Source: Bactrocera neohumeralis (lineage: Eukaryota > Arthropoda > Insecta > Diptera > Tephritidae). Taken from it: a stretch of 64,000 nt of DNA. The notes under the pieces are model-generated. The model did no database searches and had not been told where the DNA came from. It saw only the letters and a program-made list of their open reading frames with translations. Made by a program: the position numbers and the translations under genes. Each line of letters begins with the position of its first letter. Within the stretch, counting starts at the first letter, position 1. Location of the stretch: assembly GCF_024586455.1 (NCBI RefSeq), contig NC_065923.1, positions 50,972,264-51,036,263 of the forward strand. The letters run 5' to 3'. This document shows, piece after piece, positions 11,801-26,800 of this stretch.

Positions 11801-14800
11801 CCGCCAATAGTATTTGTGCAGTTTATTGACCCGATACAGTTTCCATTTCCACCGCACAACGATGGTTTCAACGTTTTCGTTCTGGTGTAGAGGTGGTCGA
11901 AGATGCGCCACGCTCCGGAAGGCCTGTCGTCGAAAATTGCGATAAAATCGCTGAATTGGTCGAAAGAGACCGGCATAGTAGCAGCCGAAGCATCGGTCAA
12001 GATCTGGGCATGAGTCAGGAAAAATTCATTTTAATTTCAATAAAAAAAAAATCAATAAAAATACCGCAAGACTTTTTTGACAACCCATTATGTACATATT
12101 TATGTTTAAATAATTCAGACAAGATTTTATTTGTAAATATGTAATAAAAAGATATTTATGTTTAAATGACCAAGTTAGTTAGTCATATGTTTCTGTACTT
12201 TGAAAGCTTAATTTAAAACATTAATATTATGCTGTAATGCTGCAGCTGCTTCACGTTTTGTAATTTAATAGATTTGCAAAATAACTCACTTTTCTTTGTC
12301 CACCATTTCTTTATTTTGTCTTCATTGTTTTTGTAAAACAGCTGGTTCACAGCAAAGTGCTTTTCACCTCATGTGGTGAGTTTTTGTGCTTTTTTTTGTG
12401 AGTTTTGAGCAAGAATAACCTTACAATTTTTTCCTCACAAATTAGTTATGAGGTTTTCTCAGAATAGGGTTGTAAAAACATCGGGCAGTACTTCCGATGC
12501 AACACTGCGCTAGCAAGTCTTCTGGCTTATGCGCATTAGTGCTATGGTTCTTTCTTAGTGAATAAGTTCTTTTTTTTATGAATTACAATAATTAGTTTTA
12601 AGGCTTATGTTTTAAAAATACAAGAAAAAAAACAAATTTGTATTTTCACTTGTAATTTGAACTATTCACAATAGTAAAACTGATCTAAAATATGAAAATG
12701 AGTTATCCGTATACTCTCTTGTTCGAATTTAACTCGATAATGTTGTGGTTGTTTTTACATATAATTTTTTTAAACAAATTTGTAATTTTTTTTGATATAA
12801 TCTTCGATTTTATTCACTGAAAATTTAGACGTTACTAAAGGTTGTTAAATTTTTTAAATGCCTAAATTATTTTCCCGACTTTCCTAAGCTTTCCAAACGA
12901 TCATGAGACCACCAGTTCATCTTTTCAGAAGAGTATTTTCCTTCCGAACATTATTCTTATAAATATATCTTTCTTCATCTTCCCTCAAAAAGAAAGCTTT
13001 CTTTGTCTAAAGAGCACAGTTGTTCTAAAGTTTTACCTAACAGTATTAAGCGTCAGAACATAAGGTTACTTCCCATTAAAAGTTTAATTGTAATACCACC
13101 TAAAGAAATGGTGTTTATTTCTAGATACGCCAAGGATAACTCGGTTGACGACATTAAGTCTTACATTTCGGGGCATTTAAAAATTGACGATATTGAAATC
13201 CGTAAGTTTCACTTTTGTTATGATAAAAACATATCGAAAAATTTCAAGTGCAGTTATACGCGAATTTGTATCCAAACGTAGAAAACGTACTACAATAGAT
13301 GTCGCTGTAATACGTAAAAATTGCGGAAATAAAAAATTGAGTGATGGAAATTGTCTTAAAACAAAATTAATTGAATTGTATTTATGTATTATAGTTCTAA
13401 TTGTGAAACAGGGTTAACCCCTCATACTTTTAAATCAATTTCGTATATCCAGATTCGAACGACTGAACAGAATGGGAGGAATATTCTTATATTTCACCTG
13501 AAGAAGCCCTCGTTGCTAACACGTATTCATTTCATTTTAAATGCGTCAGAGGATTAACTTTTCATTTATTTATTCTCTTGTAAATCTCACCTATCGGATT
13601 TATTACTATATAGAGCGGCATGCTCATTTTTTATATTCTTGCATCATGTTGCTATAGAGTATAATAGTTTTGTTCGCCTTACCGTTGTGCATATGACCTA
13701 AAACTATTCGAGATAGATATGGAGTTATCCGTCCGTCTGTCCGTGTTCCTTTGGCAAAGAAAGTAAGGCCAAGTTCATAGATGGGCGTAATCGAATCACC
13801 GCTATCGCAAATATGTACCACAAATCGGACCAAAACTGTTGAAGCTCCTAGATGTCGAATATGTTGTTATTACGAACTTCCTATCGAAAATATCGGTCGG
13901 TCAATTTGTAAGATTTATTATAGAAATTCGGAGAAATCATATTCTGGTAATACTATACTAGTATTTAAAAATTGGGTTGAGTCGGATCAATAATTACCTT
14001 ATCACCTATATACGTAATAGAAACATTTTGGAAATTTCGGTTGACTTTATACCGCATATATTGACAAATATATGAGCTACCGTAATAATATTGAGAGAGC
14101 ATGATTTTCAATGACGGTGCATCTTTGTACCTAGAATGGATACCATCAGGTGCAAACTGGCCGAATACCCCATCTAACTACGATTTCGTCAAACAAAGAA
14201 CGTTGAACTCTTTCGTACCAGTTTTAAAATAAAGTTTTGCCAACACCTGAAGGTGGTCTTTCTTAGTTCTTGATATCCTGGCAAATTGCAAGAGAATGAA
14301 ATGCTCGGTTACACCCGAACTTATGCCTTCCTTACTTGTTTTATAAATAGTGTTATCTCAAAGGCAAATACTTCTGATTCCATAATTGTTATGAAATATT
14401 TCAATTTGCCGTGTCGTAAGAATTTATTATATCTATCTATAATCTTAGCTGTTGGAATTTTTGCTTCTATAGCTGAGCAACTTTAGATTTCGAAACTCTT
14501 GAAAACTCTCTTGTTTTTCATGACTTGATTTCTATCTGCACTGAGCTATTTGTCTAAAGTGACTATAAAGCTTTCATTTAAAGAGGCTCCCAGTTTGGCC
14601 AACTCGTCTACTTTTTCGTTACCAAAATTATTCCTATGGCCGGAGTCCAAATTAAGGACAAGTGAAGTTGACTGGCCAGTGAGTTTAAAGCTTTTCTTCA
14701 ATTGATAACTATGCTGGAATTAATATGTGATGCCGACAAAGGGTGCTCTCTAGTTATCCATGTGTAGAGTTGCATTCAGTATCCTCTTGGAGATATTCAA

Positions 14801-17800
14801 TAAAGCACCACAGGCCCGCTCTATACTAGTACTTCCGCTTGGAAGATGCTGGCTAAATTTGTTAGTCGGATAGAGAGAGAGAGAGATTTTAAGATTATCG
14901 GTGTATACGTCGACGCCGCAGTCCATTTTGGACCTGTCGTTATATATAGAGGCTCCCACCGCTCCCACCAACCCTCTTCTCTTCATTTCCTCCATTAACA
15001 TCTAGAGTATATCCTCAGCCAGAAGTGGCTATTGAAATATAACCTTGGGGGAATATAGTCTGATTTACTTATGTTTAGCGGTTTCAGGAAGGTGCTATTT
15101 TCATAATTTTTTATATATCAACCTCTTAATTCCTATATTCTTATAGCAGAACATGCTGTTACTTTTCGATTAAAGACGTCTATGAGCAGCTGATGCATGA
15201 GTCTTTTGAGCGCATCAGTCGGACATTTTTCCTGCAGAGGCTGTTCTCTGTACTCCAGTTACTTTCCTGATATTATAGTATTTCTTGAAAGCTGGCTACC
15301 AAATCAGAAATGATCTAATGACGGCCGTATACAACGTCAGTCCTAGTTGTGGAAAATACCATGAACACCAACAGTCGTCGCAATAATCTTTCACTCCATG
15401 GATCGATTTGGCACATCTGCAAATTAGTCGGCTCCCAATCGTTATCAAGTGCTTATACTCTTTCTGCTACTCAATTCCCCAATGAGTTCAGTTGGTTGCC
15501 TCCGTCACTAAAAAGAGGGGTGCTGAGGAACAAGTGATTCTGTATAGGATCGTTGGCACATTCAGGCATTATAGACCGTAGCGGTACAGCATTATTAAGA
15601 GGAGCTAGGCAAAGAACGACTTTGTTGGTCGTTTTGAAGTTATGAACATTATGAACACTCTGTACATAGTTTATCAGGTAACGCTGACTATTAAGATAAT
15701 TAGTAATTGTTTCGCTAACGTTGAGTTTTTCTTTCAATGTGTTCTAAAAAAGTTAACATTTGAAATTTCGAATGAACCATAACTTTTTTTATTTCGATAA
15801 CCACCGTGATTGGTTTTCTGTCCAGGTGCCCCGAAAACGGCTAGTACCAGATTCTACTATTTCGAACAGATCATCGATTGAAGAAGTGAACTTGACCGCA
15901 GCCCCCTAAAAATTCTGTGTTCACATCTCCCAAACTACTAAATCAACCAAATTTGCTTAGGACATGTAAGAATGGGGTTAATTCGTGCAAAATACACTTG
16001 CATTTCTGAAGTTTTCTGACGACCAGGGTTGCAAATAATGACTTAAAGAGAAAATTTGATTGACATTTGTATTATATTTTTTATTTTGTAATCCCGAAAA
16101 TTAAATTTATTTTTAAAATTAAAAATAATTGTTAAATTTTGGATCTTAATTAATTGAAAAAAAAAATGAAATAATTTCTAAGACCAGATTGAAAAAAATT
16201 TCTGGGGATTAGCAATAATTACAAGTAAAAAAGGAATTGTGTTAGAATTTATTTTTTTTTCGCGTTTGCATTTTCGTGTTCTACTATTTTGAATAGGAAC
16301 TCGTACCGAACCATTTTCTTCAATACTCTAAAATACTTACGCTCTTATATTTTATCAATTGTGAATTCTGATTTTGGAATTAAAAAATTAAAAAGTTTAG
16401 TTTTTTTAGTTAGTTACTTTTTTTAAGTAATATTTTTTAAATTAATAGTAAAAATGTAAAATTTAATTTTTAATCCAAAATTAAAAATCTAATATTTGTT
16501 CTAAAAATAAATGGAAAAAATCGCAACCCTGGTTGACTACACAGTTTAAATCTCTTTATTGAAATTAATGGTACATTAAAATATAATATTAGAAAAATAG
16601 TGTGTAAATTTTTCACAAATGTTTAAAAATACGGCAATAACAGCATTTATTCGATGATCTCTCGGGAAAAAGTACTTTCGCGCCTCTTATAACTTTATCC
16701 AAAATCAAGGTTCGTTCGTTGGATAAAAGTTTCCCAAGGGTAACGCCGAGAGGGTTTATCGTAATTTTAAAATTTCAGATTCTGAAGGTAAAAATCCGAC
16801 TTCTAGCGGAAAATTATATTAATTTGAAAGTTATTAATGAAAACAAAGTTACAAAACAAACAAACATAATTCTTACGCATTATTATGAATATGAGTATTT
16901 TCTCTAAGACATTTTTATTCAATTATTGTACAAGTCACATACAAATGTATGCTATTAAATTTATTATTTAACTTATTTCAGGTCCGCCGTCGGTGTAACT
17001 TTACCTGCATTCGGCAATTATGCAACAGGCATTATTTACTGCGACGAAAAAACCAACTCTGAGGTAGAAGCTGATTTTGCTAAATTAGCAGAAGAACTGA
17101 ACCTTAAAGTTTTGGCGTGGCGCAATGTCCCTACAAACAAAGATGCTATTGGAGTCGTCGCACGGAAGTCGGAACCACTTTCGCGACAAGTATTTGTCGG
17201 CTGCTCTTCAGATTTAAGTCAAGAGGCTTTCGATCGTCAAATTTATGTGCTTCGTAAACGTTCTAGTCATGAATTAATTAAAGGAGGCCGCCGTTTCTAT
17301 ATTTGCTCATTATGTTCCAAAACTGTGGTCTATAAAGGGTTGTTCACTTCTGATCAATTGTGGGAATATTATACCGATCTCCAAGATCCAAATTTTGAAA
17401 CCTATTTGGCCTTGGTTCATACCCGATTTTCCACGAATACATTTCCGTCCTGGGAACGTGCTCATCCTTTACGTGTTATAGCGCACAACGGAGAAATAAA
17501 TACCTTGCGAGGAAATGTAAATTTAATGAAGGCTCGTGAGGGTGTCATGCAAAGTGAGCTTTTTGGGGAGGATCTCAAAAAACTGTATCCGGTGGTTGAA
17601 CCAAATCTATCGGATTCAGGCTCATTTGATTGCGTTCTTGAATTTCTTACGATGGCCAGCAGACGTTCTTTACCAGAGGCTGTAATGACAATGGTCCCTG
17701 AAGCCTGGCAAAATGATAAGACCATGCCGCAGGAAAAGCGAGACTTTTACCAATGGTCATCCTGTGTAATGGAGCCGTGGGATGGTCCTGCTTTAATTTC

Positions 17801-20800
17801 CTTTACCGATGGTCGGTATATTGGAGCTGTACTCGATCGAAATGGATTGCGTCCATCACGTTTTTATGTGACAAATGAAAATGTACTTGTAATGGCATCA
17901 GAAGTGGGCGTTTATGATGTCGATGCATCAAAGGTAGTTTTGAAAAGTCGTTTGAAACCAGGTCGAATGCTGTTAGTTGACACCAAAGAAAAAAAGCTTA
18001 TACAGGATGTGGAATTAAAACAGCACATCGCTAGATCTCGACCGCATTCAGAGTGGCTCCAGCAAAAGGTAATTAATTTCGCATTTCTGCTATGACTGCT
18101 ATGACTGAAGCGATAATAAAAATTGGCAATTACATTTTTTAATATATTAAGTACAGAGATTATTATGTAACATCCTGCTGAAAGTAAGCAATTATGAAAG
18201 CAGATCCTTTTTTGTACAGTATTAGTTTTCACGCTTGTATCGAATAGTGAGTTTATAAATTTAATTTTTAAATTAATGAATTTAATGCCCACACCTTCAG
18301 CGCACAAGTGAAGCGACATTCTCTGCTTTCACATGTACACAATAAATCCTTCATCTGCCATTGATTATTTTATATTCAAATTATAAAAAAAAATGAATAC
18401 AAATTTTTATTATCGCCTTCAAAATGCTTAATCTATTTCTATACACTTGTTAAAAGCCTCGGCTGGGATGGTTTCAGTGTCTTCAGCGAATGTTAGTTTT
18501 TTCGGTTTCGACTCATTTTTGGAGCGCCATTCATTAGATAATAGGTCAGTTACAAATTTATATTCATAAACCTACGTCTCTTTACCAGTAATTATGCATT
18601 TGGTGAATCTAGAATGTGTTTAGCGGCTTCTACTCGAACTAGTTTCTGCAAAAGATTCAAGTTTTTTGGTACGAGTCTAACATTGACAGGCTTCCTATCC
18701 AAACCATTATCCAAAATGTGTTCAGTCATCTGCTCTTTTTTGTTGGGACCACGACGATTTTCAAGTCTTATTTCTTTAACTGTTTCGATGTTATCGTTAT
18801 TAACAGAGGTGGGTGGGAAGAATGATAAATTATTTGTGCCACTTTTATATATAATATTTATGTTTGTGATAGGGTAGACGCCCAGAACAGCACTATCGTA
18901 TCATTCACTCGAAACCTATAATAATAAGATATGCCAACAAATTTAAATCAACTTAAATCAACGTATTATAATAGATATAGTTCGTACCGAAAATGGGCGG
19001 AATCTGTCTATGAATTACTTCAGCTCCCATATACTTCATAAATTTGTTTTCGATATGTTGGTTGACTTCAAATCAGTTCGGCTCCAAAATAGCGATTTTC
19101 GACTTTCTGGTGGCTATATCGTTCCAAATGAATGTTAGAGACGTTCGAGTAGAGTGTGCGCACTTAAGGATTTAAACTCGTATCAAAAGTAAACATAAAG
19201 GAATAAGGACAAAGTAACCCATGCATATGATAAAGTATTTACTGAACTAATAGTTATGTTAAGTAATAATAAATGGAGCAACAAAGAAATTTTTACTGAA
19301 AAGAAATTCAAAATATGCCATGGACCATAAAGTTCAAGTGTGTGCATTGTTTTTAATATGTAGTTATAAACTTTTTAATTACGAATTATCTTGAAGATAA
19401 GACAGTTAGGCTTTACCTATGTACTTAATGCACTTATGTACCTGCGCACTTTTTCCCCCGACCGAGATTTTTGATAGATGCGAATATAACTTTACTTTTA
19501 TTAAACATGACCGCAAAGCATGTAGAGAATAGTAGCTAAAATAAATCACTAACATTATGGGGTCCCGGTGGTCTAGAGCCCTCAAATGAAGGGTGTTTTC
19601 TGGATTTTTTTTTAAGGTTTAAAAAAAGAGCAATCAATTTAAAATTTTTAAAGTTTATTTATACACTTATGAAAAGTACAAAAATATTTTTTTGTTAAAT
19701 AAAAAATTTTTTTAACAATATTAAAAATGGCGTCCAAAAAAAGCTATCTTAAAAAATGACTCCCGGTGCCGTTGTTGATTTTGACTCTTCTGAACATGTG
19801 AAACATAAAAACCAAAAAATTATTAATCAGTAAGAGTGCAGCTATCGCTGGGATTACAACAAAAAAAAATTTTGAAAATTTCGCGCTTTTGAAATTCAGA
19901 TTCTGAAAACAGCTATTTTTGGACCAGTTTTAGATCGAAAAAAATCGAAGTTCTTAAAATTAAAATTTGATCGTAGTCCCAGCGATAGATATTGATCTTA
20001 TAAACACCATATTAAAATTTCAAGTGATTCGGATGGATAGTTTTTTTTTCATCAACGGTACGCCGAAAAAAGTAGTTTTGAGATAAATGACGTACAAAGC
20101 ATCCATTCATTGAGCCCCTCGGCCGCGCGCTACCTGCTAAAACGGCTGTAGAAACTAAAATAATGTGAATATCCTTCCAAATTTTACAGTATATTCTTAA
20201 AGGACTATACTTTCGAACTAACAAACAAAAAAATCGATTTTTTGAAAATTCTAGACCACCGGGACCCCTTAAAAAGAAATTACCTTGGTAACTATATGTG
20301 CACTTCGATGTTACAATTTTTATCAAGGTGATAAATGTTATAGTTGAAATGCCGAATTTTATTTACACCAGGGTTGGTCAAAGGTCAAAGTCCAGCCTTA
20401 AAACGTAAATGATAATTTGTATTATTTTTTTATTTTTATTTTTTTCACAAAATAATCATAAATTATCTTTTTTTTTATGACTTGTTGATTTTATTCGTTA
20501 ATTAATTTTTTTTTATTCAGCGCGATCGAAAAAGTGATAAAAAAAACATTTTTCAATAGCATAGTAAAAAGTCTTAGAAAAATTAAAATTTTTTTTATTA
20601 TTTATTTTATTTTTATTTATATTATCACTAATTTTATGTCTTTTATTACTATTTTTTTGTAATATCACAAGTCTACAGTGATTTTAGCGCCAACTTAAGG
20701 TTACATCAAGCTTATCCAACTTTGTTGATTATATATATTATCAATTAATATTAAGAACTTTAGATTCCCTACCGGAATAAGTTTTTACTATTACTACACA

Positions 20801-23800
20801 ATAATTTCTGCAAAAATGCATTAAATACCCAAAAAAATGACCAATATCTTCATTGCACCTAAGGAAAATTTGTTTTTTGGCCCACCCTAGTGCGCACGCT
20901 TAGCAACTCCGCGCTCTTAACCCTAATGACTGTATTTATTAATAATATTTAGTCATTTTTTTCGCTTACCTTGCTGATGCTGTTATTATTCATATCTTAT
21001 CTTCTTAATACTTAATAACGATATAATTATATATTTTCTCTATTGCAATCTGTATGTATTGGAACTAAAGTTGGTAAGTTTAAATTTTGTAAATAAGTAA
21101 GTTGGAAAACAAGTATTCAATACTTGACATTTAGTTGTAAATTTGACTATTAATTGTAAACAAATATATTTGTAAGTCAGTCGGTAGTGAATTAATGATG
21201 GTTATCCTGTTATTTTCGAGTGAGAGGCCAAAAGCTGCTTGTCGGACCCGCCGATATCGGACCACTAGCATACTAAACTCATGGATTAAAATCAAATTTT
21301 TGTATGGACACGTTTTTTTAATTGTGAAGGGTTATTATAGCTAATTTTTTTTCTTGTATTTAATAATAGTAACAACAATAAACTTTAAGAAAGTGGAATA
21401 TTTATTAATTATTTCCATATATAATTATGTATATAACAGGGAAACTTTTATTAAATAAAACAATCGAAGGTTTTGACGGCGTTTGAACATTGCTTTAGTT
21501 TTTCATCTGATAGAGATTAAAAGTCAGTTTGATCCTGATTAGCCAGTATAATAATTTGAATATTATTATGCACATATAAATAAAATTAGATTTCTCTTCC
21601 AAGCAGTTTTTATCACCAATTTCGATAATTTTATTACACTCACCACAGTCGCTAATATATTTTTTATTCTTCATAATATATTATTTTCTAGATAACTATT
21701 GATGAAATACGCAATGCGAACATATTACAAGATGATTCAGTCGACAATAAATCTGTTATAAACCCACTGAAAAACTACCCGTTGGACCCTAGGCTTCTTC
21801 TTTTTGGATACACAACCGAAACTGTTAATATGCTTCTTGTACCTATGTTCAGTACTAGGTATGTATAACATTATAATTTCATTTCAATTCACATATATTT
21901 CATAGTATTACTATTTTATTCAATTTTACGGTACTTTGTAACACCTTAAACAAATCAAGATACCGGTAGGGATATACATATATCGTATATTAAGCTGCGT
22001 CGATTCACGATGACGAGACGATTTGATTTTCGGATTATGCTTAATTAAATAAGGGGGTCTATTTTTCAGTTGAGCACTTTTTCAAGTCAACCTAAAATAA
22101 GTATTGTGACTGAATTCTCACGAATTTTCACTGATAAGATTTTTTAGACAGTTTTGTGCTTGATTAATTCAGTATTGTGCAGCTTCATGCAGAGAGGTGC
22201 GCATTAAACCAGGCAGCAGAGCTGGACTTTAACTCGCTGAAAGTGCGCTCAAGGACAGTCAAGGAGTGTCTGACCAAATTACCAAAAGAATCAAGGAAAA
22301 TCCGAACGAAAAATGTTTCTGTCCTCTCGAATATATTAGTAATTGATTACGAAACGACAATGTCGCCAAGGAGGACATTTAATTTTACGGCAAAGATGAT
22401 ACATAGAGAATGTATGGAAACCGTTTAAAAATTGGGCTTTTGTATGAAAACCGATATCTCAACAGTTGCTCTACGAATATGCCTATTACCCAAATAAAAC
22501 AATTTTAAATTTCATCTGATTCTTACACCTTACATTACATAGAGTATACATTTTTAAAATATCACAAAAGTTATTGAAACTCTTTTTTTTTATTAAAAAT
22601 TAAATAATATTTTTTCTCATGTGAAATATATAAAAATGCAGAAAATGCATAAAAAAGTTTAATAATAAGTTGACCAAAATACCTTTAATATCCTTCTAAT
22701 CGAATACTCTGAATTAATATTTTGACATTCGACTTGGAGCAACCTTTAAAGTTGATTTTTTGACGTAATATGGTTGTTTCCTTAAATGTTTTTGCAAATG
22801 ACCCCATAAATGCTCGATGGGGTTGATATCTGGGTTCTGTGATAACAAGCTTTTGTTATAATATATAATATTAGTGTATATAATTTTATTGTCTATAATC
22901 ATCGCGTTTACTTATATTACAGAAAAGAAGCTCTTGGCTCGATGGGAAACGACGCCCCACTAGCATGTTTATCTGCTTTCCAACCGTTGCCATACGAGTA
23001 CTTCAAACAATTGTTTGCACAAGTAACCAATCCACCCATCGATCCATTTCGTGAGAAGGTTGTAATGTCCATGCAATGCCCTATAGGACCCGAAGCAAAT
23101 TTACTTCAACCATCCAACCAACAAGTCCATCGAATTTGGTTGCCGAATCCAATTCTAAGTATTCCTGACATCAATTTGTTGAAGCGAAACTCTCATAGAG
23201 GATGGAAAACAAAGGTCTTGGATATTACGTTTAGATTTGAAGATGGAATTAAAGGCTATATTGACTGCATTGACGATATTTGTCGGCAGGGTTACCGCGC
23301 TGCATCTTCTGGTTACCAATTGCTCGTTATTTCTGATCGGAATGCTGGGCATGGTAAAGTACCTGTATCAGCTTTACTTGCTTTGGGTGCATTGCATCAT
23401 TATCTAATTGAAACATTGCAACGTATGAAAGTTGGTATTATAGTAGAGACAGCTGAGGCACGAGAAGTGCACCATATTTGTGTATTACTTGGCTATGGTG
23501 CGGATGCTATATGTCCCTATTTGGCTTTTGAGTTGGCACAGGCACTACGTGATGATTGCGTCATTAGTCCTGATGTAAGTGACAAACAAATTTATGGTGC
23601 CTATGCGCAGGCTATAGAGACGGGAGTAGCAAAAGTAATGGCCAAAATGGGCATTAGTACATTACAATCGTACAAGAGTGCTCAAATATTTGAAGCTGTA
23701 GGAATAGGTGCAGAGCTCATAAATAAATGCTTCCGAGGAACTGCGAGTAGGATCGGAGGTATTGGTTTGGAAATGGTAGCAAAGGAAGCTTTGGAGCGAT

Positions 23801-26800
23801 ATAATATGGCATATGGCAGTACGTTGTGTGACACTCGTATCCTGCGAAATCCTGGCAATTATCATTGGCGTAATGGAGGCGAGGCTCATATAAATGAACC
23901 TGCCTCCATTGCAAGCCTTCAGGAAGCGACAATAAATAAAAATTGGGACTCTTTTGAGGCATTTAAAGCAACAACCTTAGACAGTGTAAAGAAATGCACA
24001 CTTAGAGGTCAACTTGAGTTTGTTACCGATCGAAAGGCAATAGATATATCCGAAGTGGAGGAAGCATCAGAAATTGTGAAAAGGTTCGTTACTGGCGCTA
24101 TGAGTTTTGGCAGCATTTCTCTTGAAGCACATCAAACTTTAGCTATTACAATGAACCGTATTGGGGGAAAAAGTAATACCGGCGAAGGTGGCGAAAATGC
24201 AGATCGGTACTTAGGTGAGTAAACATATATCATAATTGCTAAAATAAATTATTGAATTAATTTACTTTCAAATTGCATATTTACACGGTTGGAAAACTAA
24301 TCGAGATGTACAAATTTATATATGTATATAAATTATCAGGATGACGAAAGCAGTTGAATTCCGGGTGACTGTTTGTGTGTCCGTCTGTCCGTATAAGCGA
24401 TAACTTGAGCAAAAATTCAGATATCATGATGAAACTTACTACATATGTTCGTTAGCACTCAAGAGAGGTTGGTATTGCCACGACCACAGAATGCCAATTA
24501 AACGAAAACGTATAAAGTGCTATAACTAAGCATATATGGAAGAATGTAATTTAATACAGGAGATTGTAGTTATATATCTCAGGTACTACTTGTGTATTTT
24601 AACAAAATTCGGTACATAATATTATATTGGCATGACTATCTTACAGTCGAAATCGGGCTATAACTTACAAAGCCGCCAGATACCGAATATGTTTACCTGA
24701 CTGCTTATGGCTGTGTTTTTACCGAAAATAGCTTAATATCTAAAATAAGCAATGAAACTTAGAGAACGTCATTTCCTGGTACTGCTAGTGCGTAGTGCTG
24801 AAATGGATAAAATTGGGCCATATGGGCTCCTATATGTATTCAACAGAAAGTTTTTTAAAGTTCCATTTGACATTATATTATATATTTTGGTCAATGTGTG
24901 AGTTATATTAATGAAACTCAGGGATTATGTTTTTTTTGGCAACCATATGTCTTTATGTCAAAAATGGGTTACATCTAACTCCCATAATATCAAAAGTTTC
25001 GACTCTTTCGGTTGACTTCATACCAGACTTCATTGCAATCCATTTGCTTTTTCAAATAATGTGTATTGAATTCTTAGTCAACCTTTTTATATCAACGATC
25101 GAAATCACGTGCTTGTATTGAAAATTTTTTCATTTGACAATATCTCTTCACGAAATTCGGCATGGGTTATTGCCTAAGGCAATTATGCAATCTCCGAAAA
25201 ATTGTCCAGATCTTATCACTATGGCATATATGTAGCTGCCATACAAACAGAATGATCAGTATTCAGAGTTTGCATGGAAAACATTTTAATTTGAGGAGAT
25301 AATCACGAAATTTTGCACGGATTGTTGTCCAAGTAACGGTGCAATCTGCAAAGAAATTATTCAGAACGAGTCACTAAAGCATATAGCTGCCATGCCAACT
25401 AACTAATCAAAGTTTTTTTTAGATGTGAAGGGTATTTTAGCTTCGGTACAGTCGAAGTTTACTTTTTTTCTTGTTTTTATCCTTTCAAATTAAGAACATA
25501 TAAATGTTCCGTTACACTTGAACTTAGCGCTTCCGTTCTCTTTTAAATAATTTTCCTTTTATTTATTTACTATGCTATGACTAGTGTTTAGATAAATTGA
25601 TAGTGTTTAATAAAGTCTAAAGTGTTTTTATTGCTTTACAGAAAAAGATCCACAAAATAGTAGGAGATCGGCCATAAAGCAAATTGCATCAGGTCGTTTT
25701 GGGGTAACGGCAGCATATCTGGCAAATGCGGACGACCTGCAAATTAAAATGGCCCAGGGTGCAAAACCTGGAGAAGGTGGAGAACTTCCTGGATATAAAG
25801 TTACGAAGGAAATTGCAGAAACTCGGCATTCCGTGCCTGGTGTGGGCCTTATTTCACCACCACCACATCATGACATTTATTCAATTGAAGATTTAGCAGA
25901 GCTTATATATGACTTAAAATGCTCAAATCCGAATGCAAGAATAAGCGTTAAGTTGGTTTCTGAAGTCGGAGTTGGAGTAGTAGCATCCGGCGTTGCTAAG
26001 GTTATTATCCAAATAAAAATATACATTAAAAAGAATATGTAAATGAAAAAATTTTTTTCTAAAAAAACTTTATATATTTGCAGGGTAAAGCAGAACATAT
26101 TGTTATATCAGGACATGACGGCGGTACAGGTGCAAGCTCTTGGACTGGTATTAAGCATGCTGGACTACCATGGGAATTGGGTGTGGCCGAAACGCATCAA
26201 GTTCTTGTTTTAAACAATCTGCGTTCAAGGTAATTGAAATAATTTTTTTTTTTTAAAAGTAAGGATCCTCGAAAGTTGTACACACAAATTATTTGTCTGT
26301 CAATTAATAATTGAAGTTAGATGCACAAAAATGCACAAAAAGTTTACTTCAGAATAAGCGCACAAGGGTTGTCTACGAATTGAAGGCACAAGTAAGCTAG
26401 ACGCTAATACAATACATAGAAGTGATAGATTGTTTATATGTAAGAACGGGAAAAGTAAGAAATATGTATAAATTAAATAAGGTTTTATTAAGGGATCGTC
26501 TCAGTGTGACCCTCCAAAAAATCACTGATTTTTGTTTTTTTTTTTTTTATAAATAAATACATTCCTGTCGAATACAAAATTATTTTTTTGATGTTTATTT
26601 ATTGGGGGTATAATAGTTAAATAAATTTTTGAAATGACACGTAAAAACAAGGTCGTCTAGGATGTTCAAAAAATTATTAATCTGTAAGAAAGTCGCTTAT
26701 CGCTATGGTAGTTGTTTTTTTTTATTTTATATTTTATATTTTTTTTTAAATTTTTTTTTTAATTTTTTTTTTTTCTTTTTTTGAAATTTACAAAATGGGG

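Larger units (their letters stand above)
9581..16981 (+). other. GOGAT intron 2 (7.4 kb, rich in mobile elements)
   Basis: Starts GTAAGT and ends ATTTCAG. It holds a mariner-like transposase remnant, two dispersed-repeat copies, a short mariner with intact ends, two LINE pieces and a CAGGGTTGC-ended element. Stretches 12090-12970 and 15340-16020 show nothing I can identify. Confidence 0.9.

Noticed and set aside
15349..15737. Overlapping open frames at 15349-15537 (+) and 15471-15737 (-)
   Set aside because: No domain on either strand and adjacent to a decayed LINE; probably chance frames in repeat debris.
20370..20900. A second CAGGGTT-type MITE
   Set aside because: The ends CCAGGGTTGG and CCCACCCTAG match poorly and the flanks show no duplication; the AT-rich core gives no further support.
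22177..22428. 83-codon frame as an alternative GOGAT exon
   Set aside because: It matches no part of the enzyme, and exons 4 and 5 join in phase without it.
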